Below are positions 1 through 5,316 of a DNA stretch of 5,317 bases, piece by piece. A model generated the notes under the pieces. The model was not told the DNA's origin, ran no database searches, and saw only the letters and a list, made by a program, of their open reading frames with translations. Origin of the DNA: QQUD01 sp039029915. Its GTDB lineage: Bacteria > Chloroflexota > Anaerolineae > Promineifilales > Promineifilaceae. The position numbers and the translations under genes were made by a program. Numbering within the stretch: position 1 is the stretch's first letter; each line of letters starts with the position of its first letter. The stretch spans positions 1 through 5,317 of the forward strand of contig JBCCFD010000514.1 in NCBI GenBank assembly GCA_039029915.1. The letters are read 5' to 3'.

Positions 1-1
1 C

Positions 2-115
2 AAGATTCTAGACATTCACCCATGGCCCGATTTACCCCCGTCACCACACGAAGAAGAAGAAACGGCCGTTTCCCCCTCAGCACCCCCCGTAAAAACAACA
101 AGCAACGGCTCATAG
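2..115 (+). CDS. 3' end of a convergent gene (partial, unidentified)
   Basis: The frame that begins at base 2 is open from the window edge to a TAG stop at 113-115. It encodes about 37 residues: an acidic, proline- and serine-rich tail with a run of four Glu, followed by Ser/Pro/Ala-rich sequence and ending in SNGS. This looks like the disordered C-terminus of a larger protein whose body lies outside the window. Support comes from position: a strong terminator starts 16 bases after the stop, and no gene would otherwise use it from this side. The competing frame starting at base 22 runs straight through the terminator hairpin, which makes it unlikely. The third frame is stopped at base 9. The product cannot be identified, and the call rests on the open frame and the terminator only. 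Confidence 0.45.
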   Translation, partial: KILDIHPWPDLPPSPHEEEETAVSPSAPPVKTTSNGS

Positions 116-131
116 CTCTTTACTCAGACGC

Positions 132-164
132 AAAAAGACCTCGGCTGGCACCGAGGTCTTTTTT
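132..164. terminator. Bidirectional Rho-independent terminator
   Basis: There is a perfect inverted repeat with arms at 132-144 and 151-163 and a 6-base loop (CTGGCA). The core stem GACCTCGG/CCGAGGTC is flanked by A5 on the left and T6 on the right, so a U-tract follows the hairpin on either strand. It lies 16 bases after the plus-strand stop at 115 and 45 bases beyond the minus-strand stop of the OmpR-type regulator at 209. It would therefore terminate both convergent transcripts. Confidence 0.93.
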
Positions 165-208
165 CTTGTCTCCTTTCTGCTCTCAGGTTTACCCTAAGGG
201 ACAAGTAC

Positions 209-925
209 TCACTGAGCTGCATCAGCAACAAGTCTATAACCAACACCCCGTTGCGATACGATGTAAGAAGAATCCGCTACTTTTTTAATCTTTTGCCGCA
301 AACGATACATGCTCACTTGGAGTTTATGTTTATCAACAGCAGCCATCGGCCAAACGCGACGTGACAAAAATTCAACCGTCACCGTCCGACCCAAATTGCG
401 TACCAACACATACAACAATTCCGATTCCGTTGGTGTTAAGGAAACCATGTCGTCACCAACAACGAGCTGCCGTTTGGAAAAGTCAACATAAAGCTTATCA
501 TCGATCCGCGTCAACGGCGTCAGCTCAGCACCAAAATCATCAATTCGGCGCAAAACACGACAAACACGTGTAATAAGCTCCCTAATACTAAATGGCTTGG
601 TAATGTAATCTTCGGCAAACTTATCAATTGCCTCAACAATTGTGTAGACTTCATCATTGGCCGTCATCATCACGACAGCCATCTCGCTTGATTCACGCAC
701 GGTGGCACAAAATTCAAGCCCACTCATGCCATAGTGCAAATCAATGTCTACAAGCGCTAGATGAGGAACACCAAACTTAGCAATCCAATCAAGCGCCTCC
801 TCACCAGAAGGAAAATCTGCTACCTCAAAACCCGTCTTTTTTAGTTCCTTTACTACGAGACGACGCATCGTCCGATCGTCTTCTACAACTAAAAGCCGAA
901 ATTGATCCGCATTCGCCAAATACAT
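209..925 (-). CDS. OmpR/PhoB-family response regulator (receiver + winged helix)
   Basis: This is a 238-aa DNA-binding response regulator. Residues ~9-128 form a receiver with a complete active site: acidic pair E15/D16, phosphoacceptor D60 at the end of strand beta-3 (HLALVD), T88 and K110 (YITKP). The loop after D60 is one residue longer than the usual DxxxPGMDG form. Residues ~140-236 form an OmpR-type winged helix, beginning LTPTESELLYVL, with a recognition helix around HKLQVSMYRLR and the closing wing RGVGYRL. The length is normal for the family. The ATG is secure because an in-frame TAA directly precedes it, and a purine-rich site (GGGTGGTGA, 929-937) lies just upstream. The gene sits 31 bp downstream of its degenerate paralogue and ends the cluster before the terminator at 132-164. 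No cognate kinase is adjacent other than the HisKA_3 kinase, whose obvious partner is the NarL-type regulator. Target genes are unknown. Confidence 0.95.
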   Translation of the reverse strand: MYLANADQFRLLVVEDDRTMRRLVVKELKKTGFEVADFPSGEEALDWIAKFGVPHLALVDIDLHYGMSGLEFCATVRESSEMAVVMMTANDEVYTIVEAIDKFAEDYITKPFSIRELITRVCRVLRRIDDFGAELTPLTRIDDKLYVDFSKRQLVVGDDMVSLTPTESELLYVLVRNLGRTVTVEFLSRRVWPMAAVDKHKLQVSMYRLRQKIKKVADSSYIVSQRGVGYRLVADAAQ

Positions 926-956
926 TTATCACCACCCGACAGTAAACTTAGATTAA

Positions 957-1403
957 TTATGCCGAGTAATTGGCGACGAAACGGTCACTGAACGACTGTA
1001 GCTTTCCAGGCAAAAAATCAATTCGCCTCAACACCCGGCGTATATGAGATAAAAGCATCTCAGGTCTGACAGGTTTTATAATATAATCGTCAGCAAATTC
1101 GTCAATAGCCTTTACGATAAATTTTGTAGGAATGCGCTCCGAATAAACAATAATCGGAATATCACTATTCGCACGAATGAGTCGGCTAAACTCAAAACCA
1201 TCCATACCATTACTAAACGTTTTTTCCGTTACAATCAGATGGGGTAAACCAAATACTTTAATAACTTGCTTTGCTTCTTCACAGGACTGAGCAAAACACA
1301 AATGGTATGGGGACGTCGCAAACATCTCTTCAATCGCAGCTACATCATAGGGATTCTCATCAATAATGAGAATATTCCAGTTCTTCAAGGCAGTTTGATT
1401 CAC
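957..1403 (-). CDS. Stand-alone degenerate receiver protein (Glu at phosphoacceptor site)
   Basis: This 148-aa protein consists of one receiver domain (~9-128) and a short tail, with no output domain. It aligns without gaps to residues 1-130 of the neighbouring OmpR-type regulator, sharing FG-PHL, GM-G-EF, IV-AID-FA-DYI-KP and RVLRRID. Against that paralogue, the phosphoacceptor D60 is E60 (codon GAA at 1224-1226) and the acidic pair is D15/E16. S88 replaces Thr, while K110 is retained. Phosphorylation at E60 is not expected; in some other receivers an Asp-to-Glu change mimics the active state, so constitutive activity is possible but inferred. The tail stops about where the paralogue's winged helix begins, and only 31 bp follow, so no decayed output domain remains. 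The start is GTG, supported by AAGGGA seven bases upstream and an in-frame TAA at the fifth codon upstream. The alpha4-beta5-alpha5 face looks intact, which fits dimerisation. Confidence 0.9.
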   Translation of the reverse strand: MNQTALKNWNILIIDENPYDVAAIEEMFATSPYHLCFAQSCEEAKQVIKVFGLPHLIVTEKTFSNGMDGFEFSRLIRANSDIPIIVYSERIPTKFIVKAIDEFADDYIIKPVRPEMLLSHIRRVLRRIDFLPGKLQSFSDRFVANYSA

Positions 1404-1410
1404 GATGCAG

Positions 1411-1416
1411 TCCCTT
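1411..1416 (-). promoter_or_regulatory. Ribosome binding site for the GTG-initiated receiver gene
   Basis: Minus-strand AAGGGA lies 7 bases before the GTG at 1401-1403. It decides the start: the next in-frame candidate, a TTG at codon 6, has no such site, and a TAA closes the frame just upstream. Confidence 0.7.
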
Positions 1417-1423
1417 TATACAA

Positions 1424-1451
1424 ATGATATTTTTAATGTTGTCTACAGCAA
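1424..1451 (-). promoter_or_regulatory. Weak sigma-70-like promoter candidate before the degenerate receiver
   Basis: On the minus strand there is a -35-like TTGCTG (1446-1451), a 16-base spacer and a -10-like TATCAT (1424-1429; 5 of 6 against TATAAT). The start of transcription would fall about 15 bases before the GTG start, leaving room for the AAGGGA ribosome site. The -35 match is poor (3 of 6). The 176-bp gap after the NarL-type regulator makes an internal promoter for the two downstream genes reasonable. The identity of this particular site is uncertain. Confidence 0.3.
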
Positions 1452-1453
1452 CA
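1437..1453. promoter_or_regulatory. Inverted repeat TGTTG-N7-CAACA, possible operator
   Basis: These are perfect 5-base arms separated by 7 bases (TCTACAG). The repeat overlaps the -35 candidate at 1446-1451, the position expected of a repressor or regulator site. Arms this short occur by chance, and no binding protein is indicated. Confidence 0.25.
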
Positions 1454-1470
1454 AAGCTTAACGACACATA

Positions 1471-1487
1471 TAGAATATCCGATTCTA
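1471..1487. promoter_or_regulatory. Inverted repeat TAGAAT-N5-ATTCTA, possible operator
   Basis: These are perfect 6-base arms around ATCCG, centred about 30 bases upstream of the -35 candidate. The size (17 bases) and symmetry suit a dimeric DNA-binding regulator, for example autoregulation by one of the two regulators encoded here. That link is inference only. Confidence 0.3.
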
Positions 1488-1579
1488 GGGATGGAGAACA
1501 TCGGGGAATGTCTGAAATAATGTAAGGGAATTCCTGACAACGAGGGAGAAGTCGACTTTTTCTTGGGCTAGAGCTAGAC

Positions 1580-2227
1580 CTAATTTAGCGTTACCAACCC
1601 CATGCGAATCGCATAATGGACGAGACCAGGCACATCATAAATATCGAGTCGCTTCATAAGGCGCGCACGATGGGTTTCTACAGTTTTAGCACTAATGTTT
1701 AAACGACCAGCAATCTCTTTCACAGTTTGCCCTTCAGCAATAAGCTGCAGAATCTCACGCTGGCGCGGTGTCAAGCGCTCCAGCATGCTGGTTTGGCTGC
1801 CCACACGGCGAACATAGTCGGCGATATGGCGAGAAACAGGAGGGCTTAGATAGGTCTCCCCCTCAGAAACAGAACGAATTGCTAACTCCAACTCAGCAAT
1901 GCTTGAGTCTTTGAGTAAATAGCCCGCAGCTCCTGCGTTCAAAGCCTGCAGCACATACTCTTCGTTCATGTGCATCGATAGCATGATGATTCGCACATCA
2001 GGGAACTGTTTGACCATCCGCCGCGTCACTTCCAAACCATTAAGCTTGGGCATTGAAATATCCATCAGCACAATGTTTGGCTGAAGTTTTGCAATGAGGT
2101 CTACAGCCTCCTGACCATCACCCGCTTCAGCAACAACTTCTGTATAGGATAGGCTTTGTAGCAAAGCACGAATCCCAGCGCGAACGAGAACATGGTCTTC
2201 TGCCAGCAAAATGCTAATTTTTTCCAT
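1580..2227 (-). CDS. NarL/FixJ-family response regulator (receiver + LuxR-type HTH)
   Basis: This is a 215-aa transcriptional response regulator, the usual family length. Residues 1-120 form a receiver with a complete active site: E10/D11, phosphoacceptor D56 (VLMDISMP), S84 and K106 (YLLKD). Residues ~151-212 are a LuxR/GerE-type helix-turn-helix: LTPRQREILQLIAEG, then the ISAKTVETHRARLMKRL recognition region. The ATG overlaps the end of the kinase gene by 14 bp. An in-frame TAA immediately precedes it and GGTGGAG (2232-2238) lies four bases upstream, so the start is firm. The overlap implies translational coupling and equal dosage with the kinase, which is of the HisKA_3 type that normally pairs with NarL-type regulators. 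The regulon is not evident from the window. Confidence 0.96.
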   Translation of the reverse strand: MEKISILLAEDHVLVRAGIRALLQSLSYTEVVAEAGDGQEAVDLIAKLQPNIVLMDISMPKLNGLEVTRRMVKQFPDVRIIMLSMHMNEEYVLQALNAGAAGYLLKDSSIAELELAIRSVSEGETYLSPPVSRHIADYVRRVGSQTSMLERLTPRQREILQLIAEGQTVKEIAGRLNISAKTVETHRARLMKRLDIYDVPGLVHYAIRMGLVTLN

Positions 2228-3806
2228 TTAACTCCACCCGTGGCACCCAATCAAAGGTAACAAGAATCTCGGTTCCCTCCCCCAACTCGGAAACAATTTC
2301 GGCCGTTCCTTCGGCCAGCAAAGCACGCTCTTTTAAGCTAAGCAGCCCCATACTATCCCCCAAGGCGGCATTCTCTTCAGCCTTTTCAACATCAAACCCG
2401 CGTCCATCATCCTGAATGCTCAACATAAGTGTGCCGTTGTTGTGATTTAGATCAACTAACACATGTTTAGCATCTGCATGACGGGCAATATTTGTTAGAG
2501 CCTCTTGCACAATACGAAAACAGGCAATTTCAATGTCATTGCTGGGCCGTGTGGTGACATTAGTCGTAAATTGTGGTGTGAACCCAACCCATTGGGCCTG
2601 TCGGTCTATATACCAGCGCAATGTTTTGACAAGACCCAGATCATCCAGCGTAGACGGCCGTAAATCTAATGACAAATTGCGCACCTGCTTTAGCACTTGG
2701 TCAACAATATCTAAGCTCGTCGCAATCTGGGGGTCAGCTGCGGCGATATTGCTCTGAGAAGTCTGCAGGTTGATTTTCATGGCCGTTAGGGCCTGTCCAA
2801 TTTCATCATGAAGCTCACGGGCAATTCGGCGACGCTCCTCTTCTTGAATCGCCACCAAACGACGGGATAGGCGGACAAGACGATCGTGGGCAGCATCTAG
2901 CTGACGATAGACCTGCTGTCGCTCAGCTATTTCACGCACAAGACTGGCGTTGGCTTCGGCCAGATCGGCCGTTCTGTCAACCACCCGCAGCTCTAGCGTT
3001 TCATACGCATTACGCAGCAGCTCCTGGTTCTGCTTATGGTCAATGATGTCGCGAATAGCAATAACCTGTGCTGGCATCCCACGATAGGTTTGGGCATGGA
3101 CAACAAGCTCAACATCAAGCCGTTCACCATCCTTTTTAATAGCCCGCGCCTCATGACGCAGACCATCTCCTGCGATCTCAGTTAAGTTTAAGCGAGCGTT
3201 GTTTTCTTGAATAAGATCCGTCACAGGACGCCCAACAATCTCGTCAACATGGTATTGAAAAAATTCGAGAAAGCGAGAATCGGCCGTGATCAACACCCCA
3301 TCCTGCAAAACAGCAATCCCCTGAAACACCGTTTCTAGCAATGCATAATAGCTCCGCTCGCTCTCCCGCGCATAAGCAAGCTTCTCACTCGTTTGAATGT
3401 TACGTTGATAAACAATCACCAGCGACAAACCTAAACAGAAAAAGGCAACGATTAAAAAGTAAATGAGGAGAAAAGAAAAGGGTTGGTCAACAATAACGCT
3501 CAGGTAAAGCGAAATGGAGAGGGAGAAAACGAGCAGGAGGGCTAGGATCGCTAGCCGAAAATATTTTGTTCGGGTTAACCCATAAGTGAGGGCGAAGAGG
3601 ATAACAACAGCCGTTGCGCGACCAACGTTAGAGGTTGTCTGCGGCTCCGCCTGCAAATTAACGTAGATGATTAGCTCAATGACAATGGTGGCAACGATGA
3701 AAAGCAAAATGAAGGCAGACAAAAGCGTCTGGCGCTGCCGCCTCTCTGCCTCGTCCAAGCTTATCGGCTTGGTCAACCATTGCCAAATACTGTCTACGTC
3801 AATCAT
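2214..3806 (-). CDS. Membrane PAS sensor histidine kinase, NarX/DegS (HisKA_3) type
   Basis: This is a 530-aa sensor kinase. Residues 1-27 are a soluble N-terminus; about four hydrophobic segments follow (~28-50, 62-78, 83-106, 110-133) with little sequence between them, so sensing is probably in the membrane or cytoplasm. A PAS domain spans ~155-258 and ends AIRDIIDHKQ; a heptad-rich coiled coil covers ~262-325. The HisKA_3 phosphoacceptor is H333 in RRRIARELHDEIGQALTAMK. The ATP-binding domain shows the N-box N439 (QEALTNIARHA), G1 DDGRGFD (466-472) and G2 around MGLLSLKERA (486-495). All catalytic motifs are intact. It would autophosphorylate and transfer to D56 of the overlapping NarL-type regulator. 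The ATG is the first start in its frame, but nothing resembling a Shine-Dalgarno precedes it, and the inferred IS edge lies 14 bp upstream. A slightly different native N-terminus cannot be excluded. Confidence 0.94.
   Translation of the reverse strand: MIDVDSIWQWLTKPISLDEAERRQRQTLLSAFILLFIVATIVIELIIYVNLQAEPQTTSNVGRATAVVILFALTYGLTRTKYFRLAILALLLVFSLSISLYLSVIVDQPFSFLLIYFLIVAFFCLGLSLVIVYQRNIQTSEKLAYARESERSYYALLETVFQGIAVLQDGVLITADSRFLEFFQYHVDEIVGRPVTDLIQENNARLNLTEIAGDGLRHEARAIKKDGERLDVELVVHAQTYRGMPAQVIAIRDIIDHKQNQELLRNAYETLELRVVDRTADLAEANASLVREIAERQQVYRQLDAAHDRLVRLSRRLVAIQEEERRRIARELHDEIGQALTAMKINLQTSQSNIAAADPQIATSLDIVDQVLKQVRNLSLDLRPSTLDDLGLVKTLRWYIDRQAQWVGFTPQFTTNVTTRPSNDIEIACFRIVQEALTNIARHADAKHVLVDLNHNNGTLMLSIQDDGRGFDVEKAEENAALGDSMGLLSLKERALLAEGTAEIVSELGEGTEILVTFDWVPRVELNGKN
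2232..2238 (-). promoter_or_regulatory. Ribosome binding site inside the kinase gene
   Basis: Minus-strand GGTGGAG lies 4 bases before the ATG of the NarL-type regulator, within the last codons of the kinase. It fixes the regulator's start and makes coupled re-initiation likely. Confidence 0.7.
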
Positions 3807-3819
3807 TGGGTTGTTGATT

Positions 3820-3850
3820 ACTTTAGGTTCCGCGAAAGCGGAGTTGACAA
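3820..3850 (-). promoter_or_regulatory. Possible hybrid promoter spanning the IS/kinase junction
   Basis: On the minus strand there is an outward TTGTCA (3845-3850; 5 of 6 against TTGACA) inside the IS end. After 19 bases comes TAAAGT (3820-3825; 4 of 6 against TATAAT), whose last base is flanking DNA. The spacing is long and the -10 is weak. A transcript from it would start only a few bases before the kinase ATG, nearly leaderless, which would fit the missing Shine-Dalgarno. It is listed because no better promoter remains between the terminator and the gene. Confidence 0.2.
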
Positions 3851-3851
3851 A
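3821..3851 (+). repeat. Left terminal inverted repeat of the IS
   Basis: Reading inwards on the plus strand it begins CTTTAGGTTCCGC. Against the right end it matches 9/10, 4/10 and 8/10 in successive blocks, plus one more base. The poorly matched middle block coincides with a small hairpin (TCCGC-GAAA-GCGGA, 3829-3842) that the right end lacks. Confidence 0.75.
3829..3842. repeat. Small hairpin within the left IS end
   Basis: There is a perfect 5-bp stem TCCGC/GCGGA around a 4-base loop (GAAA on the plus strand, TTTC on the minus). No T-tract follows, so it is not a typical terminator. Read on the minus strand, it would sit in any transcript entering the kinase gene from the IS. Confidence 0.5.
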
Positions 3852-3877
3852 AAGGCCATTAGTGAAAACTAAAGGCC
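3849..3877 (-). terminator. Rho-independent terminator at the left end of the IS
   Basis: On the minus strand, arms GGCCTTTAGT and ACTAATGGCC pair with one T-T mismatch around the loop TTTC and are followed directly by T5. It lies 51 bases beyond the transposase stop and ends 43 bases before the kinase ATG. It would stop transposase transcripts, and outside transcripts crossing the IS, before they reach the kinase operon. Confidence 0.7.
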
Positions 3878-3886
3878 AAGAACATT

Positions 3887-3907
3887 AAAAAATCGGTTGA
3901 CAAACCG
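3887..3907 (-). terminator. First terminator-like hairpin after the transposase
   Basis: The minus strand shows CGGTT-TGTC-AACCG followed by A and T6, beginning 20 bases after the transposase stop codon. The stem is only 5 bp, so it is weak alone, but it stands in tandem with the stronger hairpin at 3849-3877. Confidence 0.5.
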
Positions 3908-3927
3908 TGCCAAATTGATGTGAACGT

Positions 3928-5229
3928 CTAAGTTGCAGCCTTTTGACGGTGATGGGCGGCTACCCCCTTGGGTAAATGGGCAGTGACGGCTGCCTTTTTG
4001 CGAAGTCTAGGGTCAGTTAGGGCATCTTGAGGAAAATTCGCCTTGGCCAAGACACGACGGAGGCGTCCGGCCGTTCTTCGAGGCCGTTTGTCCCAAAAGC
4101 CAGTGGGGAGCGGCGGGAGAGAAGCAGCAAGGTAAGTCAGGATGTTGCCAAGGAGAAAAGCCAGTTCGGGCAACCGATAGCAAGACTCAGGAGCAAAAAC
4201 AAACTGTCGGTGGAGGCCAAGCACCTGTTTGGCAACCAAAGGAATCTGCTCGACAGGCCAGCGGTCGAGGTAAAGAGAGAAAATGGTGGCTGCTTGAGCG
4301 TGGGCAAGATTGGTCGCCAAAACAAGGGGCGTTGTGTAGAGGGGGTCAAAGAAGACCCAGAGAGTAAAGGTAGCTGGTGCCTCACCTGGCTTGTAGTTGG
4401 ATGAAACGACATCACTCCAACCTTGGGCTTGGATGGTGCGCTGAGCAAGGGTGAAGGAAGCTGTCTTGTCTGGTGGTGTCGCTCCAATCTCTTTTTCTAA
4501 GCGCGTACGCGGCAAGGGGCGAACCTTCTCCCCCCAGCAGGGCCGACGCCCCCGTCCTTTGTAGGTGGGCAGATAATTACGTCGGGCTGTGCAGTTAAGA
4601 GCGGCGCGAATCACATAACGAGGAATATTGGCTCTGTGCACATCGCTTATTTCCACACCAGCGTCGATAATGACGACCTCATCTTCAGCCATGTGATGCG
4701 TCACCCAACACAAACTGTCGGCTTTGAGTTGCTTGTCGCTTTTGTCTTCTTGTCTTGGGCGAATCATTCGTCGCAACAACGGAACACGTTGCTCTCCTAT
4801 CCGTCCCACATTACAGACCAGGCCAAAGCCAACCCCACGCAAGGCGCGTCCAGCTAACCCATGAAACCACTTTCCTCTCCATCCCTTAAGCTTGGGTCTC
4901 CAGATGACTGTCCAATCCAAGGCGAGCGGTCGATACGCTTCATAGCAATGACTTTCCCACTTCTCTTGACTCATAACGTAGTCTCGCCATTGATTGATGC
5001 TCTCGTCGCACCGCCACATGCCCTGTCGGAAGGCTTGCCATATTCGCCGACTTTCCGTTGCATTGTATCCGTTGGCTTCTAAAGCAGGAAAGATGGCTCC
5101 TCGACTTGCTAGAAAAGAGCCATTCATAATCGTCCACATCAATTGTAAAAGGGCTAGATTCGTTCCTACTGGAACGGTTTGTACAATCACTTGTAAAACG
5201 GCTATAGTTTCGGTAACGGCGAGTGACAT
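3928..5229 (-). CDS. IS4-superfamily DDE transposase
   Basis: This is a 433-aa cut-and-paste transposase that would bind the terminal repeats and excise and insert the element. Candidate catalytic residues are D105 (LALDWT), D189 (VVIIDAG) and E327. E327 lies in a perfect Y-(2)-R-(3)-E-(6)-K signature (Y320, R323, E327, K334), the hallmark of the IS4 superfamily. A long insertion between the second Asp and the Glu (~190-320) is typical of that group. The C-terminus is basic (KKAA, HHRQKAAT). There is no frameshift or internal stop, so the gene looks functional. The ATG has a good ribosome site (GAGG at 5235-5238, spacing 5+1) and is the first start after an in-frame TAG. The gene looks more G+C-rich than the regulator genes, fitting an acquired element. 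An IS701-like assignment within the superfamily is possible; the exact subgroup needs comparison with ISfinder entries. Confidence 0.92.
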   Translation of the reverse strand: MSLAVTETIAVLQVIVQTVPVGTNLALLQLMWTIMNGSFLASRGAIFPALEANGYNATESRRIWQAFRQGMWRCDESINQWRDYVMSQEKWESHCYEAYRPLALDWTVIWRPKLKGWRGKWFHGLAGRALRGVGFGLVCNVGRIGEQRVPLLRRMIRPRQEDKSDKQLKADSLCWVTHHMAEDEVVIIDAGVEISDVHRANIPRYVIRAALNCTARRNYLPTYKGRGRRPCWGEKVRPLPRTRLEKEIGATPPDKTASFTLAQRTIQAQGWSDVVSSNYKPGEAPATFTLWVFFDPLYTTPLVLATNLAHAQAATIFSLYLDRWPVEQIPLVAKQVLGLHRQFVFAPESCYRLPELAFLLGNILTYLAASLPPLPTGFWDKRPRRTAGRLRRVLAKANFPQDALTDPRLRKKAAVTAHLPKGVAAHHRQKAAT

Positions 5230-5264
5230 GTTGACCTCTTTGTAAGTTTTTTGCTTTACCTACA

Positions 5265-5293
5265 ATTATTGGTCTTGTCCTCGCCTTTGCCAC
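5265..5293 (-). promoter_or_regulatory. Weak transposase promoter candidate
   Basis: On the minus strand, GTGGCA (5288-5293; 4 of 6) lies inside the right terminal repeat, followed by 17 bases and AATAAT (5265-5270; 5 of 6). Transcription would start about 30 bases before the transposase ATG. Overlap of the -35 with the repeat would let bound transposase repress its own gene, as is common in insertion sequences. Confidence 0.35.
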
Positions 5294-5316
5294 CTCTCAC
5301 TTAGCCGAAACTAAAG
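5286..5316 (-). repeat. Right terminal inverted repeat of the IS
   Basis: Reading inwards on the minus strand it begins CTTTAGTTTCGGC and continues to GAGGTGGCAAA. It mirrors the left end at 3821-3851. The first base outside (5317) does not match its counterpart at 3820, which places the edge at 5316, as far as one base of flank can show. Confidence 0.75.

Larger units (their letters stand above)
1404..1579. other. 176-bp intergenic region between the two regulator units
   Basis: This is the only sizeable gap within the cluster. It holds no convincing ORF: a 22-codon minus-strand frame starting with ATG has no ribosome site. I see no Rho-independent terminator after the NarL-type regulator, so read-through into the receiver pair is possible. 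It contains a weak promoter candidate (1424-1451), two inverted repeats (1437-1453 and 1471-1487), and two short loop-free palindromes, AAGTCGACTT at 1549-1558 and GGAATTCC at about 1528-1535. The gap is visibly more A+T-rich towards the receiver gene. Confidence 0.6.
3821..5316 (-). mobile_element. IS4-superfamily insertion sequence, ~1,496 bp, apparently complete
   Basis: One transposase gene is bounded by imperfect terminal inverted repeats. Both ends begin CTTTAG when read inwards and align without gaps for 31 bases (22 matches). The length is normal for single-gene IS4/IS701-like elements. Inside the left end, after the transposase, lie two terminator-like hairpins; the right end carries the transposase ribosome site and a weak promoter candidate. 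No target-site duplication can be tested because only one base lies beyond the right end. The true edges could be slightly further out than the repeats I can compare. The family is taken from the YREK signature of the transposase. Confidence 0.8.

Noticed and set aside
165..205. Inverted repeat CTTGTC...GACAAG between the OmpR-type regulator stop and the terminator
   Set aside because: The arms are short, separated by about 29 bases, and extend only with a bulge. The strong terminator next to it already explains the 3' end.
22..288. 88-aa plus-strand frame starting at an ATG near the window start
   Set aside because: It runs through the perfect terminator hairpin at 132-164 and into the end of the OmpR-type regulator on the other strand. 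Its sequence is basic and low-complexity, and the alternative frame ends properly before the terminator.
1436..1504. 22-codon minus-strand ORF (ATG to TAA) in the gap before the receiver gene
   Set aside because: No ribosome site, Cys-rich improbable composition, and it overlaps the candidate promoter elements.
2214..2227. Programmed frameshift joining kinase and regulator at A-AAA-AAT
   Set aside because: A -1 slip on this heptamer does not enter the regulator frame; a +1 shift would be needed. The regulator also has its own ribosome site and ATG, so ordinary coupling is enough.
3884..3913. Promoter-like TTGGCA-N18-TTTAAT on the minus strand after the transposase
   Set aside because: The match is decent, but the -10 lies in the T-run of the hairpin at 3887-3907, and the stronger terminator at 3849-3877 stands between it and the kinase. 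Read as a terminator, the same bases make better sense.
4027..4487. Overlapping frames of 116-125 aa on both strands inside the transposase gene
   Set aside because: They are shadows of the 433-aa transposase, whose catalytic signature and length are convincing. They have no recognisable domains.
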